DNA from: Brienomyrus brachyistius
Lineage: Eukaryota > Chordata > Actinopteri > Osteoglossiformes > Mormyridae
NCBI RefSeq assembly: GCF_023856365.1
Contig: NW_026042445.1
Location: forward strand, 124,001 to 188,000
DNA: 64,000 bases
Reading direction: 5' to 3'
Positions 44,225-58,594 of the stretch are shown piece after piece. The notes beneath the pieces were generated by a model. The model saw only the letters and a list, made by a program, of their open reading frames with translations, did no database searches and had not been told where the DNA came from. A program made the position numbers and the translations under genes. Within the stretch, counting starts at the first letter, position 1, and every line of letters begins with the position of its first letter.

Positions 44225-44600
44225 ATTGTAATGTAAGGTATTGTGTCTCTTTGGAGTATCGCTGCTTTGACTTTGTGATGAGGGAGAGGTTGCTAGAGGA
44301 GTCCAGAATGAGGCACATTACCTGCATTGTGATGGAGCGTCAGTTACGGCACTACAGTGTTTCCCTGAGGGTGATCCGGCTCATGGGATCCTCATTGCTG
44401 ATGACCTGAGTGGCTGGACCAGGCCGAGGGGACGCCCACGTAACACATGGCTGCGGCAGATGGATGGCTATCTCCAGAGGGTGGGACAGGACCATATGTC
44501 TGCCTGGGGGGTCGCCAGCCGAGATCCCAAGGAGTTTAGCCATGTGGTGGGTGCAGCAACGTGCTGCATCAACGCACACTCCCCGACCTGACCTGACCTG
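44225..44600 (+). pseudogene. LINE C-terminal fragment (GRPRxxW type)
   Basis: Across frame changes the plus strand reads MRHITCIVMERQLRHYS, then RGRPRNTWLRQMDGYL, then AWGVASRDPKEFSHVVGAAT. The G-R-P-R-x-x-W ... A-x-x-R-x-P-K series occurs at the C-terminus of several fish LINE proteins. It is broken by a stop at 44407-44409. Confidence 0.55.
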
Positions 44601-44930
44601 TTCGGGATTTGTAAGTTTAACTATTATCGATTAATGGTAAGCTAACCTTCTCCAGCGGCTTCACATCTAAATTCATTAAGGACAGATGAGAATAGCTGGA
44701 ACAATCAGCAGGGCTCTTGCAATATTTTAAAAGGGTTAACAGTGGCCAATAGAACATTTCAACTTTAATAGCTAGGAACCTTTTTTTTTTTTCAATCATT
44801 GATTTCATGAGTATTATTGGTTTTAGTACCATATTTGGATTTCACACATGAAATAGTAGCAAAGGAGTTATGCTGATGGAGCTTGAGCGTTAAAAACTCA
44901 CTAGGCTTTGCTCCATTAACATAGTACCGT
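44601..44930. other. Intergenic DNA, no gene seen
   Basis: No supported feature. Confidence 0.4.
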
Positions 44931-46503
44931 GTCCTGGGTCGGTGAACATGTAATGCAGCCTTACACATAAGCAGACCATTAAGTTTGCCCTGCACTCTGG
45001 AGATCTGAGACTCTGGGTCCTGCTGCTGAGATTGCAGACTCCAAACCATTCAGTCGTGCCAAACACATGGATATTTAAACACACCAGGTTCAGCAAGGAG
45101 CTTCTGGTTTCCCTGTCTTCTGACATCATTATACCGCTTTCAGCACGTATGGTCTGCTGATGTAAGAAAACGAGGACATACTCACTGCTACATCCCATGC
45201 CTGTTTCACCTTGGAAGGCTGAGCTGGAACAGTGGTCCTCCCATAAATGATGTGCTCCAGCAGGAGCAGGTCTGTTTTCACAGATGAAAACCGATCAGGC
45301 TTGGCAGGCAAACACACCATTGTAATAGCAATCCGCCGTAGCTCATGCACTGCTGCCTTCTAAAGCTGAGGTGGTTCATTCTCATTGGTTCATTACATTT
45401 TACGCCTAAACATATCTCTGAAACATTAAGACAGTCAGGACAACCCTTTAGTGCCTTGCACTGATGCAAAGTTTTTTTTTTTCGTTGTCAAAATAGCAAA
45501 ATGGATTTGGATACACCCATAAAATAGCTTAAAGAGCTCTCAGTTATATTTTCTGAAAATATTTTATGTGAAACTTTTGCACTAATGTAACAGACTTATA
45601 CATACACAGTATTAGTACTTCTTGTGTGTTGTGATAAGTACCATTAGTGAGCTGTGCCCCTTCAGAGTTGCTGTAGGATGGGAGTGTTTTGAATCCATTC
45701 ATAATCTGTGTATCTTTCATTCTTTGAATTTTCCGTTTCAAAACCAAATTGGAAAAACAAAAAAACAGACGACGGCTTCATGAAGCATTCATAATGCATA
45801 ATACACATGGCCATAATGTATTATGCCTTTTTTGAAACATTTAGACCCATGTTTGTAATGCTTTTTCAATGCACAATAGAAAGTACAAAGTATATTTGCA
45901 TTTTAAATGACGTCAAGAAACATTGTCAAAATGAAACCAGGAACAAATGAGTTCTCATACCACAAAATGTTGATGTTTTTTAACGCTCATCTCAATCACA
46001 GATATTATTTTTGCCCAATTCTTGAAATCCCATTCACTTTCCTCTTAGGCCTTTTGCCGAGGAAAACGGATGATCTAAAATGCTAGAAAACCGCCTACAA
46101 AATGACATCAGACTTGCACTTGGCCATACCTCCATTCCATATCCAGAAGCAGGATCTGCTCTGCACAAGTTCAAAAGTCAGTGGGTGAATCTCTGTACCA
46201 GGAATTCAAAGACTGTACTTGTGATCTTGCCATAACTGGTCTGCTAACTTGCCTTCCAAGAACGAACTTGGGGCGCAATGAATCATGGGATTGTTCTCTT
46301 TTGGCAAGGATGCATCCAATGTATGCTTGACATTTGGGGTGGAGCAAGACCAACATTTACCGTCCTCATGTACTTGTGTTCTTAGTCTTGGAACTGGTCT
46401 TCAGCAATGGAAGATGAGGTAAAACAGGTACATGAGCACACAAGTACGGTCAAGTACATATACAGCCTTTAAGTATGTGCAGAATACGACACTGCCTGAT
46501 CTG
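44931..46503 (-). repeat. Right arm of outer inverted duplication
   Basis: Reverse-complement counterpart of 17303-19334, without the SINE. The exon-like frame and its GTGAGT donor are kept at 45186-45320 on the minus strand. Both arms also share a fragment near the inner end (18939-19334 in the left) that keeps the peptide SEDRETRSSLLNLVCLNIHV. Confidence 0.8.
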
Positions 46504-46539
46504 TTCCACGTATGCATACATTTTTATGCTGCTTCAAAT

Positions 46540-46690
46540 CTAACTTAGCAATTACCGACCTGATTTACATTTCATTTTTGGCAAAAGTTCTGGAGAAGAC
46601 AGTCACTGCTCAACTTCAGTCATACTTGGAGACGCACAACATACTGGATTGATTCCAGTCGGTCTTCCGCCAGTGACACAGCATTAAAAC
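46540..46690 (+). pseudogene. LINE reverse-transcriptase fragment
   Basis: The plus strand encodes FLAKVLEKTVTAQLQSYLET, then HNILD, a stop, and FQSVFRQ. This is the RT segment with the usual L-x-K-x-L-E-K ... F-Q-S-x-F-R series. Two in-frame stops make it dead. Confidence 0.65.
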
Positions 46691-46919
46691 TGACTTACCT
46701 AAAATAAGTAGCCCTGTGTACGTGTGTACGTATTCAGTAAGTAATTGTTTCAGATACACAGCATTACATCACAAAGCATTATGTCATACACAGCATTGTC
46801 ACATGGCATTACATCATCCTCATATAGGGCATGTTCAGACGTTCACTCTAATCATATTGACTGCAACAGAAACAACCCTCTTTTTTTTCTTTCTTTTCTT
46901 TTTTTTGTAAAAAAATGCA

Positions 46920-46992
46920 GGTAGTGCGGCCAAGGCGCTGGATTTAGGCTCCAGTCTCTTCGGAGGCGTGGGTCTGAATCCCACCGCTGCCA
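46920..46992 (+). pseudogene. tRNA-Leu(TAG) pseudogene
   Basis: The segment starts GGTAGTGCGGCC and ends CCACCGCTGCCA, the paired acceptor ends of vertebrate tRNA-Leu. The anticodon arm with TAG (CTGGATTTAGGCTCCAG), the variable arm TCTCTTCGGAGG and the T arm are recognisable. About nine bases of the D arm are deleted (73 nt instead of about 82). The T loop reads GGTCTGAATCC in place of GGTTCGAATCC, breaking the B box. It is therefore not expected to be a working tRNA. Confidence 0.8.
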
Positions 46993-47081
46993 TGTTTACA
47001 TCATATTCCCTCGCTTCACCGGCAGAAGGAGAGGATGCAGTGCTGTGAGCTCGGGTCCGGACGATGACGATGACTTGAGGG

Positions 47082-50000
47082 ATATTAGCATATTAGCATA
47101 TTAGCATATTAGCATAGCGTGTTAGCATATTAGCGTATTAGCATATTAGCATATTAGCATATTAGCATATTAGCATATTAGCATAGCGTGTTAGCATATT
47201 AGCATATTAGTATATTAGGATGTTAACATATTAGCATATTAGCATATTAGCATAGCGTGTTAGCATATTAGCGTATTAGCATATTAGCATAGCATATTAG
47301 CATATTAGCATATTAGCATATTAGCATATTAGCATAGCATATTAGCATATTAGCATATTAGCATATTAGCATATTAGCATATTAGCATAGCATATTAGCA
47401 TATTAGCATATTAGCATAGCGTGTTAGCATATTAGCATATTAGCATATTAGCATATTAGCATATTAGCATATTAGCATAGCATATTAGCATATTAGCATA
47501 TTAGCATATTAGCATAGCATATTAGCATATTAGCATATTAGCATATTAGCATATTAGCATAGCATATTAACATATTAGCATATTAGCATATTAGCATATT
47601 AGCATATTAGCATAGCGTGTTAGAATATTAGCGTATTAACATAGCATATTAGCATAGCATATTAGCATATTAGCATATTAGCATATTAGCATAGCGTGTT
47701 AGCATATTAGCGTATTAGCATATTAGCATATTAGCATAGCATATTAGCATATTAGCATATTAGCATATTAGCATATTAGCATAGCATATTAACATATTAG
47801 CATATTAGCATATTAGCATATTAGCATAGCGTGTTAGAATATTAGCGTATTAACATAGCATATTAGCATAGCATATTAGCATATTAGCATATTAGCATAT
47901 TAGCATAGCGTGTTAGCATATTAGCATATTAGCGTATTAGCATAGCATATTAGCATAGCATATTAGCATATTAGCATAGCATATTAGCATAGCGTGTTAG
48001 CATATTAGCGTATTAGCATATTAGCATATTAGCATAGCATATTAGCATATTAACATATTAGCATATTAGCATAGCGTGTTAGCATATTAGCGTATTAGCA
48101 TATTAGCATATTAACATAGCATATTAGCATATTAGCATATTAGCATATTAGCATATTAGCATAGCGTGTTAGCATATTAGCGTATTAGTGTATTAGCATA
48201 TTAGCATATTAGCATATTAGCATATTAGCATATTTGCATATTAGCATAGCGTGTTAGCATATTAGCGTATTAGTATATTAGCATATTAGCATAGTGTGTT
48301 AGCATATTAGCGTATTAGCATATTAGCATATTAGCATAGCATATTAGCATATTAGCATATTAGCATAGCGTGTTAGCATATTAGCGTATTAGCATATTAG
48401 CATATTAGCATATTAGCATAGCGTGTTAGCATATTAGCGTATTAGCATATTAGCATATTAGCATATTAGCATAGCATATTAGCATATTAGCATATAAGCA
48501 TATTAGCATAGCATATTAGCATATTAGCATATTAGCATAGCATATTAGCATATTAGCATATTAGCATAGCGTGTTAGCATATTAGCATATTAGCATATTA
48601 GCATATTAGCATAGCATATTAGCATATTAGCATATTAGCATAGCATATTAGCATATTAGCATATTAGCATATTAGCATAGCATATTAACATATTAGCATA
48701 TTAGCATATTAGCATATTAGCATAGCGTGTTAGCATATTAGCGTATTAGCATATTAGCATATTAGCATACCATATTAGCATATTAGTATATTAGCATATT
48801 AGCATAGCGTGTTAGCATATTAGCATATTAGCATATTAGCATATTAGCATAGCGTGTTAACATAGCGGATTAGCATATTAGCATATTAGCATAGCATATT
48901 AGCATATTAGCATATTAGCATAGCATATTAGCATATTAGCATAGCGTGTTAGCATATTAGCATATTAGCATATTAGCATAGCGTGTTAGCATATTAGCGT
49001 ATTAGCATATTAGCATATTAGCATAGCATATTAGCATATTAGCATATTAGCACATTAGCATAGCGTGTTAGCATATTAGCGTATTAGCATATTAGTATAT
49101 TAGCATAGCATATTAGCATATTAGCATATTAGCATATTAGCATATTAGCATAGCGTGTTAGCATATTAGCGTATTAGCATATTAGCATATTAGCATAGCA
49201 TATTAGCATATTAGCATATTAGCATAGCGTGTTAGCATATTAGTAATTAGCATATTAGCATATTAGCATAGCATATTAGCATATTAGCATATTAGCATAT
49301 TAGCATAGCGTGTTAGCATATTAGCATATTAGTATATTAGGATATTAACATATTAGCATATTAGCATATTAGCATATTAGCATAGCGTGTTAGCATATTA
49401 GCGTATTAGCATATTAGCATAGCATATTAGCATATTAGCATATTAGCATATTAGCATATTAGCATAGCATATTAGCATATTAGCATATTAGCATATTAGC
49501 ATAGCGTGTTAGCATATTAGCATATTAGCATATTAGCATATTAGCATAGCATATTAGCATATTAGCATATTAGCATAGTATATTAGCATATTAGCATATT
49601 AGCATATTAGCATATTAGCATAGCATATTAGCATAGCGTGTTAGCATATTAGTGTATTAGCATATTAGCATATTAGCATAGCATATTAGCATATTAGCAT
49701 ATTAGCATATTAGCATATTAGCATATTAGCATAGCGTGTTAGCATATTAGCGTATTAGCATAGCATATTAGCATAGCATATTAGCATATTAGCATATTAG
49801 CATAGCGTGTTAGCATATTAGCGTATTAGCATATTAGCATAGCATATTAGCATATTAGCATATTAGCATATTAGCATATTAGCATATTAGCATAGCATAT
49901 TAGCATATTAGCATATTAGCATAGCGTGTTAGCATATTAGCATATTAACATATTAGCATAGCATATTAGCATAGCGTGTTAGCATATTAGCATATTAGCA

Positions 50001-53000
50001 TAGCATAAAATATTAGCATATTAACATATTAGCATATTAGCATATTAGCATATTAGCATAGCGTGTTAGCATATTAGCGTATTAGCATATTAGCATATTA
50101 GCATATTAGCATTGCGTGTTAGCATATTAGCGTATTAGCATATTAGCATATTAGCATATTAGCATAGCATATTAGCATATTAACATAGCATATTAGCATA
50201 TTAGCATATTAGCATAGCGTGTTAGCATAGCGTATTAGCATATTAGCATGTTAGCATAGCATATTAGCATATTAGCATATTAGCATAGCGTGTTAGCATA
50301 TTAGCGTATTAGCATATTAGCATATTAGCATATTAGCATATTTGCATATTAGCATAGCGTGTTAGCATATTAGCGTATTAGCATATTAGCATATTAGCAT
50401 ATTAGCATAGCGTGTTAACATATTAGCGTATTAGCATATTAGCATATTAGCATAGCATATTAGCATATTAGCATATTAGCATAGCGTGTTAGCATATTAG
50501 CATATTAGCATATTAGCATAGCATATTAGCATATTAGCATATTAGCATATTAGCATAGCGTGTTAGCATATTAGCGTATTAGCATATTAGCATAGCATAT
50601 TAGCATAGCGTGTTAGCATATTAGCGTATTAGCATATTAGCATATTAGCATAGCATATTAGCATATTAGCATATTAGCATATTAGCATATTAGCATATTA
50701 GCGTAGCGTGTTAGTATATTAGCGTGTTAGCATATTAGCATATTAGCATATTAGCATATTAGCATAGCGTGTTAACATAGCGGATTAGCATATTAGCATA
50801 GCATATTAGCATATTAGCATATTAGCATATTAGCATATTAGCATAGCATATTAGCATATTAGCATAGCGTGTTAGCATATTAGCGTATTAGCATATTAGC
50901 ATATTAGCATATTAGCATATTAGCATAGCATATTAGCATATTAGCATATTAGCATATTAGCATAGCGTGTTAGCATATTAGCGTATTCGCATATTAGCAT
51001 ATTAGCATAGCATATTAGCATATTAGCATATTAGCATATTAATATATTAATATATTAGCATATTAGCATATTAGCATATTAGCATATTAGCATAGCGTGT
51101 TAGCATATTAGCAATTAGCATATTAGCATATTAGCATATTAGCATAGCATATTAGCATATTAGCATATTAGCATATTAGCATATTAGCATAGCGTGTTAG
51201 CATATTAGCATATTAGTATATTAGGATATTAGGATAGCATATTAGCATATTAGCATATTAATATATTAGCATATTAGCATAGCGTGTTAGCATATTAGCG
51301 TATTAGCATATTAGCATAGCATATTAGCATATTAGCATATTAGCATATTAGCATAGCATATTAGCATATTAGCATATTAACATATTAGCATATTAGCATA
51401 GCGTGTTAGCATATTAGCATATTAGCATATTAGCATATTAGCATATTAGCATAGCATACTAGCATATTAGCATATTAGTATATTAGCATATTAGCATATT
51501 AGCATAGCATATTAGCATATTAGCATATTAGCATAGCGTGTTAGCATATTAACGTATTAGCATATTAGCATATTAGCATATTAGCATATTAGCATAGCGT
51601 GTTAGCATATTAGCGTATTAGCATAGTATATTAGCATAGCATATTAGCATATTAGCATATTAGCATATTAGCATATTAGCATATTAGCATTGCGTGTTAG
51701 CATATTAGCGTATTAGCAAATTAGCATATTATCATAGCATATTAGCATATTAACATATTAGCATATTTGCATATTAGCATATTAGCATAGCGTGTTAGCA
51801 TATTAGCGTATTAGCATATTAGCATATTAGCATAGCATATTAGCATATTAGCATATTAGCATATTAGCATATTAGTATAGCGTGTTAGCATATTAGCGTA
51901 TTAGCATATTAGCATATTAGCATATTAGCATAGCATATTTGCATATTAGCATATTAGCATATTTGCATATTAGCATAGCGTGTTAGCATATTAGCGTATT
52001 AGCATATTAGCATATTAGCATATTAGCATAGCGTGTTAGCATATTAGCGTATTAGAATATTAGCATATTAGCATAGCATATTAGCATATTAGCATATTAG
52101 CATATTAGCATATTAGCATAGCGTGTTTGCATATTAGCGTATTAGCATATTAGCATATTAGCATATTAGCATATTAGCATAGCGTGTTAGCATATTAGCG
52201 TATTAGAATATTAGCATATTAACATAGCATATTAGCATATTAGCATAGCATATTAGCATAGCGTGTTAGCATATTAGCGTATTAGCATATTAGCATATTA
52301 GCATAGCATAGCATATTAGCATATTAGCATAGCGTATTTGCATATTAGCGTATTAGCATATTAGCATATTAGCATATTAGCATAGCGTGTTAGCATATTA
52401 GCGTATTAGAATATTAGCATATTAGCATAGCATATTAGCATATTAGCATATTAGCATATTAGCATAGCGTGTTAGCATATTAGCGTATTAGCATATTAGC
52501 ATATTAGCATAGCATATTAGCATATTAGCATAGCGTGTTAGCATATTAGCGTATTAGCATATTAGCATATTAGCATACCATATTAGCATATTAGCATATT
52601 AGCATATTAGCATATTAGCATAGCGTGTTAGCATATTAGCATATTAGCATAGCGTGTTATAGCGGATTAGCATATTAGCATAGCATATTAGCATATTAGC
52701 ATATTAGCATAGCATATTAGCATATTAGCATATTAGTATAGCGTGTTAGCATATTAGCATATTAGCATATTAGCATATTAGCATAGCGTGTTAGCATATT
52801 AGCGTATTAGCATATTAGCATAGCATATTAGCATATTAGCCTATTAGCATATTAGCATAGCGTGTTAGCATATTAGCGTATTAGCATATTAGTATATTAG
52901 CATAGCATATTAGCATATTAGCATATTAGCATATTAGCATATTAGCATAGCGTGTTAGCGTATTAGCATATTAGCATATTAGCATAGCATATTAGCATAT

Positions 53001-56000
53001 TAGCATAGCATATTAGCATATTAGCATATTAGCATATTAACATATTAGCATATTAGCATAGCGTGTTAGCATATTAGCGTATTAGCATATTAGCATATTA
53101 GCATAGCATATTAGCATATTAGCATATTAGCATATTAGCATATTAGCATATTAGCATAGCATATTAGCATATTAGCATATTAGCATATTAGCATAGCGTG
53201 TTAGCATATTAGCATATTAGCATATTAGCATAGCGTGTTAGCATATTAGCGTATTAGCATATTAGCATATTAGCATAGCATATTAGCATATTAGCATATT
53301 AGCCTATTAGCATATTAGCATAGCGTGTTAGCGTATTAGCATATTAGCATATTAGTATATTAGCATAGCATATTAGCATATTAGCATATTAGCATATTAG
53401 CATATTAGCATAGCATATTAGCATATTAGCATATTAACATAGCATATTAGCATATTAGCATATTAGCATATTAGCATATTAGCATAGCGTGTTAGCATAT
53501 TAGCGTATTAGCATATTAGCATATTAGCATAGAATATTAGCATATTAGCATATTAGCATATTAGCATATTGGCATATTAGCATATTAGCATAGCATATTA
53601 GCATATTAGCATATTAGCATATTAGCATAGCGTGTTAGCATAGCAATTAGCATATTAGCATATTAGCATAGCATATTAGCATATTAGCATAGCATATTTG
53701 CATATTAGCATAGCGTGTTAGCATATTAGCGTATTAGCATATTAGCATATTAGCATATTAGCATAGCGTGTTAGCATATTAGCATATTAGCATATTAGCA
53801 TATTAGCATAGCATATTAGCATATTAGCATATTAGGATAGCGTGTTAGCATATTAGCGTATTAGCATAGCATATTAGCATATTAGCATATTAGCATAGCG
53901 TGTTAGCATATTAGCGTATTGGCATATTAGCATATTAGCATAGCATATTAGCATATTAGCATATTAGCATATTAGCATAGCGTGTTAGCATATTAGCGTA
54001 TTAGCATATTAGCATATTAGCATATTAGCATAGCATATTAGCATATTAGCATATTAGCATATTAGCATATTAGCATAGCATATTAGCATATTAGCATAGC
54101 GTGTTAGCATATTAGCGTATTAGCATATTAGCATATTAGCATACCATATTAGCATATTAGCATATTAGCATATTAGCATATTAGCATAGCGTGTTAGCAT
54201 ATTAGCATATTAGCATATTAGCATATTAGCATAGCGTGTTATAGCGGATTAGCATATTAGCATATTAGCATATTAGCATAGCATATTAGCATATTAGCAT
54301 ATTAGTATATTAGCATAGCATAGCATATTAGCATAGCGTGTTAGCATATTAGCATATTAGCATATAAGCATATTAGCATAGCGTGTTAGCATATTAGCAT
54401 ATTAGCATATTAGCATATTAGCATATTAGCATAGCATATTAGCATATTAGCATATTAGCATATTAGCATAGCGTGTTAGCATATTAGCGTATTAGCATAT
54501 TAGCGTATTAGCATATTAGTATATTAGCATAGCATATTAGCATATTAGCATATTAGCATATTAGCATAGCGTGTTAGCATATTAGCGTATTAGCATATTA
54601 GCATATTAGCATAGCATATTAGCATATTAGCATAGCATATTAGCATATTACCGTATTAGCATATTAGCATATTAGCATAACGTGTTAGCATATTAGCGTA
54701 TTAGCATATTAGCATATTAGCATAGCATATTAGCATATTAGCATATTAGCATATTAGCATATTAGCATAGCGTGTTAGCATATTAGCGTATTAGCATATT
54801 AGCATATTAGCATATTAGCATAGCATATTAGCATATTAGCATATTAGCATATTAGCATAGCGTGTTAGCATATTAGCGTATTAGCATATTAGCATATTAG
54901 TATAGCATATTAGCATATTAGCATATTAATATATTAATATATTAGCATATTAGCATATTAGCATATTAGCATAGCGTGTTAGCATATTAGCATATTAGCA
55001 TATTAGCATAGCGTGTTAGCATATTAGCATATTAGTATATTAGGATATTAGCATATTAGGATATTAGCATATTAGCATATTAGCATAACATAGGATATTA
55101 GCATAGCGTGTTAGCATATTAGCGTATTAGCATATTAGCATAGCATATTAGCATATTAGCATAGTATATTAGCATAGCATATTAGCATATTAGCATATTA
55201 GCATATTAGCACATTAGCATAGCGTGTTAGCATATTAGCATATTAGCATATTAGCATATTAGCATATTAGCATATTAGCATAGCATACTAGCATATTAGC
55301 ATATTAGTATATTAGCATATTAGCATAGCATATTAGCATATTAGCATATTAGCATAGCGTGTTAGCATATTAACGTATTAGCATATTAGCATATTGGCAT
55401 AGCATATTAGCATATTAGCATAGTGTGTTAGCATATTAGCGTATTAGCATAGTATATTAGCATAGCATATTAGCATATTAGCATATTATCATATTAGCAT
55501 ATTAGCATATTAGCATTGCGTGTTAGCATATTAGCATTGCGTGTTAGCATATTAGCGTATTAGCAAATTAGCATATTATCATAGCATATTAGTATATTAA
55601 CATAGCATATTTGCATATTAGCATATTAGCATAGCGTGTTAGCATATTAGCGTATTAGCATATTAGCATATTAGCATAGCATATTAGCATATTAGCATAT
55701 TAGTATAGCGTGTTAGCATAGCATATTAGCATATTAGCATATTAGCATATTTGCATATTAGCATAGCGTGTTAGCATATTAGCGTATTAGCATATTAGCA
55801 TATTAGCATATTAGCATAGCGTGTTAGCATATTAGCGTATTAGAATATTAGCATATTAGCATAGCATATTAGCACATTAGCATATTAGCATATTAGCATA
55901 TTAGCATAGCGTGTTTGCTTATTAGCGTATTAGCATATTAGCATATTAGCATATTAGCATATTAGCATAGCGTGTTAGCATATTAGCGTATTAGCATATT

Positions 56001-58594
56001 AGCATATTAGCATATTAGCATATTAGCATAGCGTGTTAGCATATTAGCGTATTAGAATATTAGCATATTAGCATAGCATATTAGCATATTAGCATATTAG
56101 CATATTAGCATATTAGCATAGCGTGTTTGCATATTAGCATATTAGCATATTAGCATATTAGCATAGCATATTAGCATATTAGCATATTAATATATTAATA
56201 TATTAGCATATTAGCATATTAGCATATTAGCATATTAGCATAGCGTGTTAGCATATTAGCAATTAGCATATTAGCATATTAGCATAGCATATTAGCATAT
56301 TAGCATATTAGCATATTAGCATAGCGTGTTAGCATATTAGCATATTAGTATATTAGGATATTAGCATATTAGGATATTAGCATATTAGCATATTAGCATA
56401 TTAACATATTAGGATATTAGCATAGCGTGTTAGCATATTAGCGTATTAGCATATTAGCATAGCATATTAGCATATTAGCATAGCATATTAGCATAGTATA
56501 TTAGCATATTAGCATATTAGCATATTAGCATATTAGCATAGCGTGTTAGCATATTAGCATATTAGCATATTAGCATATTAGCATATTAGCATAGCATACT
56601 AGCATATTAGCATATTAGTACATTAGCATAGCATATTAGCATATTAGCATATTAGCATAGCGTGTTAGCATATTAACGTATTAGCATATTAGCATATTAG
56701 CATAGCATATTAGCATATTAGCATAGCGTGTTAGCATATTAGCGTATTAGCATAGTATATTAGCATAGCATATTAGCATATTAGCATATTAGCATATTAG
56801 CATATTAGCATATTATCATAGCATATTAGCATATTAACATATTAGCATATTTGCATATTAGCATATTAGCATAGCGTGTTAGCATATTAGCGTATTAGCA
56901 TATTAGCATATTAGCATAGCATATTAGCATATTAGCATATTAGCATATTAGTATAGCGTGTTAGCATATTAGCATATTAGCATATTAGCATATTAGCATA
57001 TTAGCATATTTGCATATTAGCATAGCGTGTTAGCATATTAGCGTATTAGCATATTAGCATATTAGCATATTAGCATAGCGTGTTAGCATATTAGCGTATT
57101 AGCGTATTAGAATATTAGCATATTAGCATAGCATATTAGCATATTAGCATATTAGCATATTAGCATATTAGCATAGCGTGTTTGCTTATTAGCGTATTAG
57201 CATATTAGCATATTAGCATATTAGCATAGCGTGTTAGCATATTAGCATATTAGCATATTAGCATATTAGCATATTAGCATATTAGCATAGCGTGTTAGCA
57301 TATTAGCGTATTAGAATATTAGCATATTAGCATAGCATATTAGCATATTAGCATATTAGCATATTAGCATATTAGCATATTAGCATAGCGTGTTTGCATA
57401 TTAGCGTATTAGCATATTAGCATATTAGCATATTAGCATAGCATATTAGCATATTAGCATATTAGCATAGCGTGTTAGCATAGCAATTAGCATATTAGCA
57501 TATTAGCATAGCATATTAGCACATTAGCACATTAGCATATTAGCATATTTGCATATTAGCATAGCATGTTAGCATGTTAGCATATTAGCGTATTAGCATA
57601 TTAGCATATTAGCATATTAGCATAGCGTGTTAGCATATTAGCATATTAGCATATTAGCATTTTAGCATATTAGCATATTAGCATAGCATATTAGCATATT
57701 AGCATATTAGCATAGCGTGTTAGCATATTAGCGTATTAGCATATTAGCATATTAGCGTATTAGCATATTAGCATATTAGCATATTAGCATAGCGTGTTAG
57801 CATATTAGCGTATTAGCATATTAGCATATTAGCATAGCATATTAGCATATTAGCATATTAGCATATTAGCATATTAGCATAGCGTGTTAGCATATTAGCG
57901 TATTAGCAAATTAGCAAATTAGCATATTAGCATATTAGCATAGCATATTAGCATATTAGCATATTAGCATATTAGCATATTAGCATATTAACATAGCATA
58001 TTAGCATATTAGCATAGCGTGTTAGCATAGCGTATTAGCATATTAGCATATTAGCATACCATATTAGCATATTAGCATATTAGCATATTAGCATATTAGC
58101 ATATTAGCATAGCGTGTTAGCATATTAGCATATTAGCATATTAGCATAGCGTGTTATAGCGGATTAGCATATTAGCATATTAGCATAGCATAATAGCATA
58201 TTAGCATATTAGCATATTAGCATTGTAGTATATTAGCATATTAGCATAGCATATTAGCATATTAGCATAGCGTGTTAGCATATTAGCACATTAGCATATT
58301 AGCATATTAGCATAGCGTGTTAGCATATTAGCATATTAGCATATTAGCATATTAGCATATTAGCATAGCATATTAGCATATTAGCATATTAGCATATTAG
58401 CATATTAGCATATTAGCGTATTAGCATATTAGCGTATTAGCATATTAGTATATTAGCATAGCATATTAGCATATTAGCATATTAGCATATTAGCATAGCG
58501 TGTTAGCATATTAGCGTATTAGCATATTAGCATATTAGCATAGCATATTAGCATATTAGCATAGCATATTAGCATATTAGCATATTAGCATATT
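47082..58594 (+). repeat. TTAGCATA satellite array, part 1
   Basis: The region is almost entirely made of the octamer TTAGCATA. Variants are TTAGCGTA, and 13-mers in which 5 bp are added (TTAGCATAGCATA and TTAGCATAGCGTG). A recurrent phrase is GCGTG, TTAGCATA, TTAGCGTA, then two or more TTAGCATA, roughly every 80-90 bp. Rare variants recur in the same order in larger blocks (see findings). Stop codons fall in every frame on both strands, which explains the total lack of ORFs. The left edge follows GACTTGAGGGA at about 47081. Confidence 0.97.

Noticed and set aside
47082..58594. A CRISPR array or a variant telomere repeat
   Set aside because: There are no spacers between repeats and the DNA is eukaryotic. 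The unit contains TTAG, but the octamer lacks the G-rich strand of TTAGGG telomeres and lies internal to other sequence.
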